Shown in pieces: positions 1 through 15,900 of a stretch of 64,000 nt of DNA. The stretch covers positions 10,176 to 74,175 of the forward strand of contig OZ037914.1 of NCBI GenBank assembly GCA_964035575.1. The letters run 5' to 3'. This DNA is from Rhynchopus sp. YZ270_cl-10. Lineage: Eukaryota > Euglenozoa > Diplonemea > Diplonemida > Diplonemidae. The number at the start of each line of letters is the position of its first letter. The stretch's first letter is position 1. A program made the translations under genes and the position numbers. Below the pieces are notes generated by a model, which saw nothing but the letters and a program-made list of their open reading frames with translations, searched no databases and was not told the origin of the DNA.

Positions 1-841
1 TGATCGAACGACCCCGCAATTGACTCAAAAATGTCCAAAAACCCCACATTCCCAAGATTTTTGCATTTTCGAGCATATATGAGCCATTTAGATATGATTA
101 TTAGCCATTTTACCCAATATACAGGTGTTTGTTGCATAAAAATACCCCTAAAAAACACCCTAAAAATGGCTGTTTTTCGCCTATTTTTGGGGGTCGCCTG
201 AGCTATTTTTTTTATTGTTTTGGCCTTTCCTGGGACCTGAAAATAGGGTCCTGGGCCCAATATGTCCCAATGAGGCCATTGGAATATCGATTTTTTCCAG
301 ATATGGGCTTCCTAGACCGAAATTTTTGATTTTGGTGTTGCAAAAATTTTCGAAAATCCTGAAAAGTGCCCAAAAACACGTAAAAACACGTGTATAGGCA
401 CACCCTATCGGCCCCCAGCATTGCCCAGGATTGTTGCAAATTTTCCCTGCATGGGGGCCCTCCGGGCCCCCTGGACCCATTGCGACCCGATTGGTTCACA
501 TTCCTGGAAAATTTGGTCCCTAAGACACATACGTGGTTAACATACCCCTGAAAAACACCCTATTTTTGACCCTAAAAAACACCCTATTTTTGACCCTGAA
601 AACATGATTTTAGCAAATAGGGCAACTAGTTTGGTGATCCAGCGACCGACTCATGGGCCCAGTATGTCCAACAGGGCCATATGTTTGGTAAATTTTACCG
701 GGGGCAAGGGGATGTACAAAAAAAAAGTGGATTTTTTACCTTAAAAAAATGGCCAAAAATAGGCCAAAAATGGCCATTTTTCGGCCATGTGACCCCCACA
801 GCAACCCTATATAGACCCCCAAAAACCTAATATTTTTTTCC

Positions 842-930
842 CAGCGATGTGTCCTGGGGGCCCTTCGGGCCCCCAGGACACATCGCAACCCCGTTTTTTC
901 AAAAAGCTGGCCCTACGGGCCAACTTTTTG
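842..930. repeat. Two adjacent hairpins inside each satellite unit
   Basis: Within the first unit a perfect inverted repeat with 20 bp arms and a 3-base TTC loop lies at about 844-886; the left arm begins GCGATGTGTCCTGGGGGCCC. A second, imperfect hairpin follows at about 899-930 (CAAAAAGCTGGCCC against GGGCCAACTTTTTG, one mismatch, loop TAC). The same pair recurs once in every 2,775 bp unit. Function is unknown; it could extrude as a cruciform or form a stem in satellite RNA. Confidence 0.9.
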
Positions 931-3900
931 AGGTGGCCTGTAGGGTGACCCCTTCAAAAAGCTGGAACCCGGATTTTGGGGTCAGGGGTCCCTTTATGCA
1001 CTTTTATGTATAAAAAAATGTCTGGGGCGAGAAAATGCAAATTTTTGCCTGCAAACACACTGCATACTACGACAGGACCATATTCCATCTTATCAGGAAA
1101 AATTTCGGAGGTGTTAGTCATAAAAACAATTTAAAATTTTTTGAAAAAACATGAGATCTGGATAAAAGTTTTGACTGTACCTGTGGAAGGTGGGATTTTG
1201 CCTGTGTTTTGACTTTTTTTTTCAGTAAATAAACTTCTACTCATCTCCGGAGGCCGTCCGAGGTCGCAATTAACTCATTTTGACAATTTAGGGCCATATA
1301 CCGCCCGTTTTTTCAAAAAGTTGAAAATTTTGGCCCCCAGGATTGGGTACAGCGTGTACTGAACCCTGATTTTCGAAAAATCTCAACTTTTGAAATTCGT
1401 CACTTATGGCAGCATGTATCTGACACCCAATTTTGACTTTTCCCGTGAATCCATTCTGGTGCATATACACTATCTGGCACCCCTGAGTCCATTGCGGGGT
1501 CGTTTTTTCAAAAAGTCGACCGGACTAATACCTAATATGACCCTGGGTATAGCGTACCGTCTCAGAAACACCCCAAAATAAGTGTTTTTGAAGGGTTCTC
1601 ACAGCTAAAATCGATGAAAAAATGTCAAAATCACTTTCCCGTGACCCAATAGCGTGAAATATGGCCCATGTGGGCCCCCAGGACCTATAACACCCCCAAT
1701 CGGTCGATTCCATGCATATTTCACACCCCCAGATATATGTGCCCATGGGGTGCCAGACCCCAAAATCATGATTTTTTCATGATTTTTGGCCCGATGCACT
1801 GACCTGCAGGGCCATACCGTCTACCGGGGCAACCATATTTTTGAAAAAGCGGCCTTGCATAGGGCCCAGTATGTCCCACAGGGTATGTTGCCCCAGATTC
1901 AGGTCCCCGCACAAGCCAAACCAATATTTTAAAATCGATTTTTTTGAAAAAAATATTTTTGAAAAAAAATCGTGATTTTTGGGATTTTGGTGATTTTTAC
2001 AGTTTTGCACACCCTGAAAATCGATTTTTTCGGCTCCGCCGGTGAAATATCGACATAATTTAGGTATGTTATGTGCATAATATACCCATTAGAGCCCATT
2101 CAAGTCACATTCCGACCATTTTTCGTGAAAAAATGCAACTTTTTGTCACCGTGACCCCCAAAAATGACGATTTTTTGGTCGATTTTTTCGGCCAAAAATT
2201 TCGTACCACAGGGCCATACCATATACTGGGATTATCAACTTTTTGAAAATACGGCCTGGTATTCGGGTGTATATGTCCCATGGGGCCCATAGTAACCTTA
2301 CTGGGTCATGCCCAAAGCCAATCTTAATAGTAAAATTCGATTTTCTGTGAAAAATATTTTCACCAAAAAATCGACTTTTTTCAAAATATTTCTCAGTTAG
2401 ACAGTGTGTGATGCTCGGATCTGAGCGTACGACCCCGCAATTGACTCAGATGTGCTCAAATACCCCATATACCCAAGAAAATTGCATTTTCGAGTGAAAA
2501 GAAGGTTCGTACAGAGGTCATATGCCTGTGTACAGGTATATTTGCCTGTAACCCCTATGTTTGAGCACCGGCTAAGTTGTAGAGAGGGCCTGATACTCGG
2601 AATTGACCGTGCGACCCCGCAATTGACTCAGATTGGCCCAAAAACCCTATATACCCAAGATTTCTTCATTTTCGTGCAAATTTGAGGTATTTAGATATGG
2701 TTGTTTGCATGTTACACCAAAATACAGGTGTTTGTTGCACCTGTAAAATTTGAGACATTGTGTGATGCTCTAATCTGATCGTACGACCCCGCAATTGACT
2801 CAAAAATGTCCAAAAACCCCACATTCCCAAGATTTTTGCATTTTCGAGCATATATGAGCCATTTAGATATGATTATTAGCCATTTTACCCAATATACAGG
2901 TGTTTGTTGCATAAAAATACCCCTAAAAAACACCCTAAAAATGGCTGTTTTTCGCCTATTTTTGGGGGTCGCCTGAGCTATTTTTTTTATTGTTTTGGCC
3001 TTTCCTGGGACCTGAAAATAGGGTCCTGGGCCCAATATGTCCCAATGAGGCCATTGGAATATCGATTTTTTCCAGATATGGGCTTCCTAGACCGAAATTT
3101 TTGATTTTGGTGTTGCAAAAATTTTCGAAAATCCTGAAAAGTGCCCAAAAACACGTAAAAAACACGTGTATAGGCACACCCTATCGGCCCCCAGCATTGC
3201 CCAGGATTGTTGCAAATTTTCCCTGCATGGGGGCCCTCCGGGCCCCCTGGACCCATTGCGACCCGATTGGTTCACATTCCTGGAAAATTTGGTCCCTAAG
3301 ACACATACGTGGTTAACATACCCCTGAAAAACACCCTATTTTTGACCCTAAAAAACACCCTATTTTTGACCCTGAAAACATGATTTTAGCAAATAGGGCA
3401 ACTAGTTTGGTGATCCAGCGACCGACTCATGGGCCCAGTATGTCCAACAGGGCCATATGTTTGGTAAATTTTACCGGGGGCAAGGGGATGTACAAAAAAA
3501 AAGTGGATTTTTTACCTTAAAAAAATGGCCAAAAATAGGCCAAAAATGGCCATTTTTCGGCCATGTGACCCCCACAGCAACCCTATATAGACCCCCAAAA
3601 ACCTAATATTTTTTTCCCAGCGATGTGTCCTGGGGGCCCTTCGGGCCCCCAGGACACATCGCAACCCCGTTTTTTCAAAAAGCTGGCCCTACGGGCCAAC
3701 TTTTTGAGGTGGCCTGTAGGGTGACCCCTTCAAAAAGCTGGAACCCGGATTTTGGGGTCAGGGGTCCCTTTATGCACTTTTATGTATAAAAAAATGTCTG
3801 GGGCGAGAAAATGCAAATTTTTGCCTGCAAACACACTGCATACTACGACAGGACCATATTCCATCTTATCAGGAAAAATTTCGGAGGTGTTAGTCATAAA

Positions 3901-6900
3901 AACAATTTAAAATTTTTTGAAAAAACATGAGATCTGGATAAAAGTTTTGACTGTACCTGTGGAAGGTGGGATTTTGCCTGTGTTTTGACTTTTTTTTTCA
4001 GTAAATAAACTTCTACTCATCTCCGGAGGCCGTCCGAGGTCGCAATTAACTCATTTTGACAATTTAGGGCCATATACCGCCCGTTTTTTCAAAAAGTTGA
4101 AAATTTTGGCCCCCAGGATTGGGTACAGCGTGTACTGAACCCTGATTTTCGAAAAATCTCAACTTTTGAAATTCGTCACTTATGGCAGCATGTATCTGAC
4201 ACCCAATTTTGACTTTTCCCGTGAATCCATTCTGGTGCATATACACTATCTGGCACCCCTGAGTCCATTGCGGGGTCGTTTTTTCAAAAAGTCGACCGGA
4301 CTAATACCTAATATGACCCTGGGTATAGCGTACCGTCTCAGAAACACCCCAAAATAAGTGTTTTTGAAGGGTTCTCACAGCTAAAATCGATGAAAAAATG
4401 TCAAAATCACTTTCCCGTGACCCAATAGCGTGAAATATGGCCCATGTGGGCCCCCAGGACCTATAACACCCCCAATCGGTCGATTCCATGCATATTTCAC
4501 ACCCCCAGATATATGTGCCCATGGGGTGCCAGACCCCAAAATCATGATTTTTTCATGATTTTTGGCCCGATGCACTGACCTGCAGGGCCATACCGTCTAC
4601 CGGGGCAACCATATTTTTGAAAAAGCGGCCTTGCATAGGGCCCAGTATGTCCCACAGGGTATGTTGCCCCAGATTCAGGTCCCCGCACAAGCCAAACCAA
4701 TATTTTAAAATCGATTTTTTTGAAAAAAATATTTTTGAAAAAAAATCGTGATTTTTGGGATTTTGGTGATTTTTACAGTTTTGCACACCCTGAAAATCGA
4801 TTTTTTCGGCTCCGCCGGTGAAATATCGACATAATTTAGGTATGTTATGTGCATAATATACCCATTAGAGCCCATTCAAGTCACATTCCGACCATTTTTC
4901 GTGAAAAAATGCAACTTTTTGTCACCGTGACCCCCAAAAATGACGATTTTTTGGTCGATTTTTTCGGCCAAAAATTTCGTACCACAGGGCCATACCATAT
5001 ACTGGGATTATCAACTTTTTGAAAATACGGCCTGGTATTCGGGTGTATATGTCCCATGGGGCCCATAGTAACCTTACTGGGTCATGCCCAAAGCCAATCT
5101 TAATAGTAAAATTCGATTTTCTGTGAAAAATATTTTCACCAAAAAATCGACTTTTTTCAAAATATTTCTCAGTTAGACAGTGTGTGATGCTCGGATCTGA
5201 GCGTACGACCCCGCAATTGACTCAGATGTGCTCAAATACCCCATATACCCAAGAAAATTGCATTTTCGAGTGAAAAGAAGGTTCGTACAGAGGTCATATG
5301 CCTGTGTACAGGTATATTTGCCTGTAACCCCTATGTTTGAGCACCGGCTAAGTTGTAGAGAGGGCCTGATACTCGGAATTGACCGTGCGACCCCGCAATT
5401 GACTCAGATTGGCCCAAAAACCCTATATACCCAAGATTTCTTCATTTTCGTGCAAATTTGAGGTATTTAGATATGGTTGTTTGCATGTTACACCAAAATA
5501 CAGGTGTTTGTTGCACCTGTAAAATTTGAGACATTGTGTGATGCTCTAATCTGATCGTACGACCCCGCAATTGACTCAAAAATGTCCAAAAACCCCACAT
5601 TCCCAAGATTTTTGCATTTTCGAGCATATATGAGCCATTTAGATATGATTATTAGCCATTTTACCCAATATACAGGTGTTTGTTGCATAAAAATACCCCT
5701 AAAAAACACCCTAAAAATGGCTGTTTTTCGCCTATTTTTGGGGGTCGCCTGAGCTATTTTTTTTATTGTTTTGGCCTTTCCTGGGACCTGAAAATAGGGT
5801 CCTGGGCCCAATATGTCCCAATGAGGCCATTGGAATATCGATTTTTTCCAGATATGGGCTTCCTAGACCGAAATTTTTGATTTTGGTGTTGCAAAAATTT
5901 TCGAAAATCCTGAAAAGTGCCCAAAAACACGTAAAAACACGTGTATAGGCACACCCTATCGGCCCCCAGCATTGCCCAGGATTGTTGCAAATTTTCCCTG
6001 CATGGGGGCCCTCCGGGCCCCCTGGACCCATTGCGACCCGATTGGTTCACATTCCTGGAAAATTTGGTCCCTAAGACACATACGTGGTTAACATACCCCT
6101 GAAAAACACCCTATTTTTGACCCTAAAAAACACCCTATTTTTGACCCTGAAAACATGATTTTAGCAAATAGGGCAACTAGTTTGGTGATCCAGCGACCGA
6201 CTCATGGGCCCAGTATGTCCAACAGGGCCATATGTTTGGTAAATTTTACCGGGGGCAAGGGGATGTACAAAAAAAAAGTGGATTTTTTACCTTAAAAAAA
6301 TGGCCAAAAATAGGCCAAAAATGGCCATTTTTCGGCCATGTGACCCCCACAGCAACCCTATATAGACCCCCAAAAACCTAATATTTTTTTCCCAGCGATG
6401 TGTCCTGGGGGCCCTTCGGGCCCCCAGGACACATCGCAACCCCGTTTTTTCAAAAAGCTGGCCCTACGGGCCAACTTTTTGAGGTGGCCTGTAGGGTGAC
6501 CCCTTCAAAAAGCTGGAACCCGGATTTTGGGGTCAGGGGTCCCTTTATGCACTTTTATGTATAAAAAAATGTCTGGGGCGAGAAAATGCAAATTTTTGCC
6601 TGCAAACACACTGCATACTACGACAGGACCATATTCCATCTTATCAGGAAAAATTTCGGAGGTGTTAGTCATAAAAACAATTTAAAATTTTTTGAAAAAA
6701 CATGAGATCTGGATAAAAGTTTTGACTGTACCTGTGGAAGGTGGGATTTTGCCTGTGTTTTGACTTTTTTTTTCAGTAAATAAACTTCTACTCATCTCCG
6801 GAGGCCGTCCGAGGTCGCAATTAACTCATTTTGACAATTTAGGGCCATATACCGCCCGTTTTTTCAAAAAGTTGAAAATTTTGGCCCCCAGGATTGGGTA

Positions 6901-9900
6901 CAGCGTGTACTGAACCCTGATTTTCGAAAAATCTCAACTTTTGAAATTCGTCACTTATGGCAGCATGTATCTGACACCCAATTTTGACTTTTCCCGTGAA
7001 TCCATTCTGGTGCATATACACTATCTGGCACCCCTGAGTCCATTGCGGGGTCGTTTTTTCAAAAAGTCGACCGGACTAATACCTAATATGACCCTGGGTA
7101 TAGCGTACCGTCTCAGAAACACCCCAAAATAAGTGTTTTTGAAGGGTTCTCACAGCTAAAATCGATGAAAAAATGTCAAAATCACTTTCCCGTGACCCAA
7201 TAGCGTGAAATATGGCCCATGTGGGCCCCCAGGACCTATAACACCCCCAATCGGTCGATTCCATGCATATTTCACACCCCCAGATATATGTGCCCATGGG
7301 GTGCCAGACCCCAAAATCATGATTTTTTCATGATTTTTGGCCCGATGCACTGACCTGCAGGGCCATACCGTCTACCGGGGCAACCATATTTTTGAAAAAG
7401 CGGCCTTGCATAGGGCCCAGTATGTCCCACAGGGTATGTTGCCCCAGATTCAGGTCCCCGCACAAGCCAAACCAATATTTTAAAATCGATTTTTTTGAAA
7501 AAAATATTTTTGAAAAAAAATCGTGATTTTTGGGATTTTGGTGATTTTTACAGTTTTGCACACCCTGAAAATCGATTTTTTCGGCTCCGCCGGTGAAATA
7601 TCGACATAATTTAGGTATGTTATGTGCATAATATACCCATTAGAGCCCATTCAAGTCACATTCCGACCATTTTTCGTGAAAAAATGCAACTTTTTGTCAC
7701 CGTGACCCCCAAAAATGACGATTTTTTGGTCGATTTTTTCGGCCAAAAATTTCGTACCACAGGGCCATACCATATACTGGGATTATCAACTTTTTGAAAA
7801 TACGGCCTGGTATTCGGGTGTATATGTCCCATGGGGCCCATAGTAACCTTACTGGGTCATGCCCAAAGCCAATCTTAATAGTAAAATTCGATTTTCTGTG
7901 AAAAATATTTTCACCAAAAAATCGACTTTTTTCAAAATATTTCTCAGTTAGACAGTGTGTGATGCTCGGATCTGAGCGTACGACCCCGCAATTGACTCAG
8001 ATGTGCTCAAATACCCCATATACCCAAGAAAATTGCATTTTCGAGTGAAAAGAAGGTTCGTACAGAGGTCATATGCCTGTGTACAGGTATATTTGCCTGT
8101 AACCCCTATGTTTGAGCACCGGCTAAGTTGTAGAGAGGGCCTGATACTCGGAATTGACCGTGCGACCCCGCAATTGACTCAGATTGGCCCAAAAACCCTA
8201 TATACCCAAGATTTCTTCATTTTCGTGCAAATTTGAGGTATTTAGATATGGTTGTTTGCATGTTACACCAAAATACAGGTGTTTGTTGCACCTGTAAAAT
8301 TTGAGACATTGTGTGATGCTCTAATCTGATCGTACGACCCCGCAATTGACTCAAAAATGTCCAAAAACCCCACATTCCCAAGATTTTTGCATTTTCGAGC
8401 ATATATGAGCCATTTAGATATGATTATTAGCCATTTTACCCAATATACAGGTGTTTGTTGCATAAAAATACCCCTAAAAAACACCCTAAAAATGGCTGTT
8501 TTTCGCCTATTTTTGGGGGTCGCCTGAGCTATTTTTTTTATTGTTTTGGCCTTTCCTGGGACCTGAAAATAGGGTCCTGGGCCCAATATGTCCCAATGAG
8601 GCCATTGGAATATCGATTTTTTCCAGATATGGGCTTCCTAGACCGAAATTTTTGATTTTGGTGTTGCAAAAATTTTCGAAAATCCTGAAAAGTGCCCAAA
8701 AACACGTAAAAACACGTGTATAGGCACACCCTATCGGCCCCCAGCATTGCCCAGGATTGTTGCAAATTTTCCCTGCATGGGGGCCCTCCGGGCCCCCTGG
8801 ACCCATTGCGACCCGATTGGTTCACATTCCTGGAAAATTTGGTCCCTAAGACACATACGTGGTTAACATACCCCTGAAAAACACCCTATTTTTGACCCTA
8901 AAAAACACCCTATTTTTGACCCTGAAAACATGATTTTAGCAAATAGGGCAACTAGTTTGGTGATCCAGCGACCGACTCATGGGCCCAGTATGTCCAACAG
9001 GGCCATATGTTTGGTAAATTTTACCGGGGGCAAGGGGATGTACAAAAAAAAAGTGGATTTTTTACCTTAAAAAAATGGCCAAAAATAGGCCAAAAATGGC
9101 CATTTTTCGGCCATGTGACCCCCACAGCAACCCTATATAGACCCCCAAAAACCTAATATTTTTTTCCCAGCGATGTGTCCTGGGGGCCCTTCGGGCCCCC
9201 AGGACACATCGCAACCCCGTTTTTTCAAAAAGCTGGCCCTACGGGCCAACTTTTTGAGGTGGCCTGTAGGGTGACCCCTTCAAAAAGCTGGAACCCGGAT
9301 TTTGGGGTCAGGGGTCCCTTTATGCACTTTTATGTATAAAAAAATGTCTGGGGCGAGAAAATGCAAATTTTTGCCTGCAAACACACTGCATACTACGACA
9401 GGACCATATTCCATCTTATCAGGAAAAATTTCGGAGGTGTTAGTCATAAAAACAATTTAAAATTTTTTGAAAAAACATGAGATCTGGATAAAAGTTTTGA
9501 CTGTACCTGTGGAAGGTGGGATTTTGCCTGTGTTTTGACTTTTTTTTTCAGTAAATAAACTTCTACTCATCTCCGGAGGCCGTCCGAGGTCGCAATTAAC
9601 TCATTTTGACAATTTAGGGCCATATACCGCCCGTTTTTTCAAAAAGTTGAAAATTTTGGCCCCCAGGATTGGGTACAGCGTGTACTGAACCCTGATTTTC
9701 GAAAAATCTCAACTTTTGAAATTCGTCACTTATGGCAGCATGTATCTGACACCCAATTTTGACTTTTCCCGTGAATCCATTCTGGTGCATATACACTATC
9801 TGGCACCCCTGAGTCCATTGCGGGGTCGTTTTTTCAAAAAGTCGACCGGACTAATACCTAATATGACCCTGGGTATAGCGTACCGTCTCAGAAACACCCC

Positions 9901-12900
9901 AAAATAAGTGTTTTTGAAGGGTTCTCACAGCTAAAATCGATGAAAAAATGTCAAAATCACTTTCCCGTGACCCAATAGCGTGAAATATGGCCCATGTGGG
10001 CCCCCAGGACCTATAACACCCCCAATCGGTCGATTCCATGCATATTTCACACCCCCAGATATATGTGCCCATGGGGTGCCAGACCCCAAAATCATGATTT
10101 TTTCATGATTTTTGGCCCGATGCACTGACCTGCAGGGCCATACCGTCTACCGGGGCAACCATATTTTTGAAAAAGCGGCCTTGCATAGGGCCCAGTATGT
10201 CCCACAGGGTATGTTGCCCCAGATTCAGGTCCCCGCACAAGCCAAACCAATATTTTAAAATCGATTTTTTTGAAAAAAATATTTTTGAAAAAAAATCGTG
10301 ATTTTTGGGATTTTGGTGATTTTTACAGTTTTGCACACCCTGAAAATCGATTTTTTCGGCTCCGCCGGTGAAATATCGACATAATTTAGGTATGTTATGT
10401 GCATAATATACCCATTAGAGCCCATTCAAGTCACATTCCGACCATTTTTCGTGAAAAAATGCAACTTTTTGTCACCGTGACCCCCAAAAATGACGATTTT
10501 TTGGTCGATTTTTTCGGCCAAAAATTTCGTACCACAGGGCCATACCATATACTGGGATTATCAACTTTTTGAAAATACGGCCTGGTATTCGGGTGTATAT
10601 GTCCCATGGGGCCCATAGTAACCTTACTGGGTCATGCCCAAAGCCAATCTTAATAGTAAAATTCGATTTTCTGTGAAAAATATTTTCACCAAAAAATCGA
10701 CTTTTTTCAAAATATTTCTCAGTTAGACAGTGTGTGATGCTCGGATCTGAGCGTACGACCCCGCAATTGACTCAGATGTGCTCAAATACCCCATATACCC
10801 AAGAAAATTGCATTTTCGAGTGAAAAGAAGGTTCGTACAGAGGTCATATGCCTGTGTACAGGTATATTTGCCTGTAACCCCTATGTTTGAGCACCGGCTA
10901 AGTTGTAGAGAGGGCCTGATACTCGGAATTGACCGTGCGACCCCGCAATTGACTCAGATTGGCCCAAAAACCCTATATACCCAAGATTTCTTCATTTTCG
11001 TGCAAATTTGAGGTATTTAGATATGGTTGTTTGCATGTTACACCAAAATACAGGTGTTTGTTGCACCTGTAAAATTTGAGACATTGTGTGATGCTCTAAT
11101 CTGATCGTACGACCCCGCAATTGACTCAAAAATGTCCAAAAACCCCACATTCCCAAGATTTTTGCATTTTCGAGCATATATGAGCCATTTAGATATGATT
11201 ATTAGCCATTTTACCCAATATACAGGTGTTTGTTGCATAAAAATACCCCTAAAAAACACCCTAAAAATGGCTGTTTTTCGCCTATTTTTGGGGGTCGCCT
11301 GAGCTATTTTTTTTATTGTTTTGGCCTTTCCTGGGACCTGAAAATAGGGTCCTGGGCCCAATATGTCCCAATGAGGCCATTGGAATATCGATTTTTTCCA
11401 GATATGGGCTTCCTAGACCGAAATTTTTGATTTTGGTGTTGCAAAAATTTTCGAAAATCCTGAAAAGTGCCCAAAAACACGTAAAAACACGTGTATAGGC
11501 ACACCCTATCGGCCCCCAGCATTGCCCAGGATTGTTGCAAATTTTCCCTGCATGGGGGCCCTCCGGGCCCCCTGGACCCATTGCGACCCGATTGGTTCAC
11601 ATTCCTGGAAAATTTGGTCCCTAAGACACATACGTGGTTAACATACCCCTGAAAAACACCCTATTTTTGACCCTAAAAAACACCCTATTTTTGACCCTGA
11701 AAACATGATTTTAGCAAATAGGGCAACTAGTTTGGTGATCCAGCGACCGACTCATGGGCCCAGTATGTCCAACAGGGCCATATGTTTGGTAAATTTTACC
11801 GGGGGCAAGGGGATGTACAAAAAAAAAGTGGATTTTTTACCTTAAAAAAATGGCCAAAAATAGGCCAAAAATGGCCATTTTTCGGCCATGTGACCCCCAC
11901 AGCAACCCTATATAGACCCCCAAAAACCTAATATTTTTTTCCCAGCGATGTGTCCTGGGGGCCCTTCGGGCCCCCAGGACACATCGCAACCCCGTTTTTT
12001 CAAAAAGCTGGCCCTACGGGCCAACTTTTTGAGGTGGCCTGTAGGGTGACCCCTTCAAAAAGCTGGAACCCGGATTTTGGGGTCAGGGGTCCCTTTATGC
12101 ACTTTTATGTATAAAAAAATGTCTGGGGCGAGAAAATGCAAATTTTTGCCTGCAAACACACTGCATACTACGACAGGACCATATTCCATCTTATCAGGAA
12201 AAATTTCGGAGGTGTTAGTCATAAAAACAATTTAAAATTTTTTGAAAAAACATGAGATCTGGATAAAAGTTTTGACTGTACCTGTGGAAGGTGGGATTTT
12301 GCCTGTGTTTTGACTTTTTTTTTCAGTAAATAAACTTCTACTCATCTCCGGAGGCCGTCCGAGGTCGCAATTAACTCATTTTGACAATTTAGGGCCATAT
12401 ACCGCCCGTTTTTTCAAAAAGTTGAAAATTTTGGCCCCCAGGATTGGGTACAGCGTGTACTGAACCCTGATTTTCGAAAAATCTCAACTTTTGAAATTCG
12501 TCACTTATGGCAGCATGTATCTGACACCCAATTTTGACTTTTCCCGTGAATCCATTCTGGTGCATATACACTATCTGGCACCCCTGAGTCCATTGCGGGG
12601 TCGTTTTTTCAAAAAGTCGACCGGACTAATACCTAATATGACCCTGGGTATAGCGTACCGTCTCAGAAACACCCCAAAATAAGTGTTTTTGAAGGGTTCT
12701 CACAGCTAAAATCGATGAAAAAATGTCAAAATCACTTTCCCGTGACCCAATAGCGTGAAATATGGCCCATGTGGGCCCCCAGGACCTATAACACCCCCAA
12801 TCGGTCGATTCCATGCATATTTCACACCCCCAGATATATGTGCCCATGGGGTGCCAGACCCCAAAATCATGATTTTTTCATGATTTTTGGCCCGATGCAC

Positions 12901-15900
12901 TGACCTGCAGGGCCATACCGTCTACCGGGGCAACCATATTTTTGAAAAAGCGGCCTTGCATAGGGCCCAGTATGTCCCACAGGGTATGTTGCCCCAGATT
13001 CAGGTCCCCGCACAAGCCAAACCAATATTTTAAAATCGATTTTTTTGAAAAAAATATTTTTGAAAAAAAATCGTGATTTTTGGGATTTTGGTGATTTTTA
13101 CAGTTTTGCACACCCTGAAAATCGATTTTTTCGGCTCCGCCGGTGAAATATCGACATAATTTAGGTATGTTATGTGCATAATATACCCATTAGAGCCCAT
13201 TCAAGTCACATTCCGACCATTTTTCGTGAAAAAATGCAACTTTTTGTCACCGTGACCCCCAAAAATGACGATTTTTTGGTCGATTTTTTCGGCCAAAAAT
13301 TTCGTACCACAGGGCCATACCATATACTGGGATTATCAACTTTTTGAAAATACGGCCTGGTATTCGGGTGTATATGTCCCATGGGGCCCATAGTAACCTT
13401 ACTGGGTCATGCCCAAAGCCAATCTTAATAGTAAAATTCGATTTTCTGTGAAAAATATTTTCACCAAAAAATCGACTTTTTTCAAAATATTTCTCAGTTA
13501 GACAGTGTGTGATGCTCGGATCTGAGCGTACGACCCCGCAATTGACTCAGATGTGCTCAAATACCCCATATACCCAAGAAAATTGCATTTTCGAGTGAAA
13601 AGAAGGTTCGTACAGAGGTCATATGCCTGTGTACAGGTATATTTGCCTGTAACCCCTATGTTTGAGCACCGGCTAAGTTGTAGAGAGGGCCTGATACTCG
13701 GAATTGACCGTGCGACCCCGCAATTGACTCAGATTGGCCCAAAAACCCTATATACCCAAGATTTCTTCATTTTCGTGCAAATTTGAGGTATTTAGATATG
13801 GTTGTTTGCATGTTACACCAAAATACAGGTGTTTGTTGCACCTGTAAAATTTGAGACATTGTGTGATGCTCTAATCTGATCGTACGACCCCGCAATTGAC
13901 TCAAAAATGTCCAAAAACCCCACATTCCCAAGATTTTTGCATTTTCGAGCATATATGAGCCATTTAGATATGATTATTAGCCATTTTACCCAATATACAG
14001 GTGTTTGTTGCATAAAAATACCCCTAAAAAACACCCTAAAAATGGCTGTTTTTCGCCTATTTTTGGGGGTCGCCTGAGCTATTTTTTTTATTGTTTTGGC
14101 CTTTCCTGGGACCTGAAAATAGGGTCCTGGGCCCAATATGTCCCAATGAGGCCATTGGAATATCGATTTTTTCCAGATATGGGCTTCCTAGACCGAAATT
14201 TTTGATTTTGGTGTTGCAAAAATTTTCGAAAATCCTGAAAAGTGCCCAAAAACACGTAAAAACACGTGTATAGGCACACCCTATCGGCCCCCAGCATTGC
14301 CCAGGATTGTTGCAAATTTTCCCTGCATGGGGGCCCTCCGGGCCCCCTGGACCCATTGCGACCCGATTGGTTCACATTCCTGGAAAATTTGGTCCCTAAG
14401 ACACATACGTGGTTAACATACCCCTGAAAAACACCCTATTTTTGACCCTAAAAAACACCCTATTTTTGACCCTGAAAACATGATTTTAGCAAATAGGGCA
14501 ACTAGTTTGGTGATCCAGCGACCGACTCATGGGCCCAGTATGTCCAACAGGGCCATATGTTTGGTAAATTTTACCGGGGGCAAGGGGATGTACAAAAAAA
14601 AAGTGGATTTTTTACCTTAAAAAAATGGCCAAAAATAGGCCAAAAATGGCCATTTTTCGGCCATGTGACCCCCACAGCAACCCTATATAGACCCCCAAAA
14701 ACCTAATATTTTTTTCCCAGCGATGTGTCCTGGGGGCCCTTCGGGCCCCCAGGACACATCGCAACCCCGTTTTTTCAAAAAGCTGGCCCTACGGGCCAAC
14801 TTTTTGAGGTGGCCTGTAGGGTGACCCCTTCAAAAAGCTGGAACCCGGATTTTGGGGTCAGGGGTCCCTTTATGCACTTTTATGTATAAAAAAATGTCTG
14901 GGGCGAGAAAATGCAAATTTTTGCCTGCAAACACACTGCATACTACGACAGGACCATATTCCATCTTATCAGGAAAAATTTCGGAGGTGTTAGTCATAAA
15001 AACAATTTAAAATTTTTTGAAAAAACATGAGATCTGGATAAAAGTTTTGACTGTACCTGTGGAAGGTGGGATTTTGCCTGTGTTTTGACTTTTTTTTTCA
15101 GTAAATAAACTTCTACTCATCTCCGGAGGCCGTCCGAGGTCGCAATTAACTCATTTTGACAATTTAGGGCCATATACCGCCCGTTTTTTCAAAAAGTTGA
15201 AAATTTTGGCCCCCAGGATTGGGTACAGCGTGTACTGAACCCTGATTTTCGAAAAATCTCAACTTTTGAAATTCGTCACTTATGGCAGCATGTATCTGAC
15301 ACCCAATTTTGACTTTTCCCGTGAATCCATTCTGGTGCATATACACTATCTGGCACCCCTGAGTCCATTGCGGGGTCGTTTTTTCAAAAAGTCGACCGGA
15401 CTAATACCTAATATGACCCTGGGTATAGCGTACCGTCTCAGAAACACCCCAAAATAAGTGTTTTTGAAGGGTTCTCACAGCTAAAATCGATGAAAAAATG
15501 TCAAAATCACTTTCCCGTGACCCAATAGCGTGAAATATGGCCCATGTGGGCCCCCAGGACCTATAACACCCCCAATCGGTCGATTCCATGCATATTTCAC
15601 ACCCCCAGATATATGTGCCCATGGGGTGCCAGACCCCAAAATCATGATTTTTTCATGATTTTTGGCCCGATGCACTGACCTGCAGGGCCATACCGTCTAC
15701 CGGGGCAACCATATTTTTGAAAAAGCGGCCTTGCATAGGGCCCAGTATGTCCCACAGGGTATGTTGCCCCAGATTCAGGTCCCCGCACAAGCCAAACCAA
15801 TATTTTAAAATCGATTTTTTTGAAAAAAATATTTTTGAAAAAAAATCGTGATTTTTGGGATTTTGGTGATTTTTACAGTTTTGCACACCCTGAAAATCGA

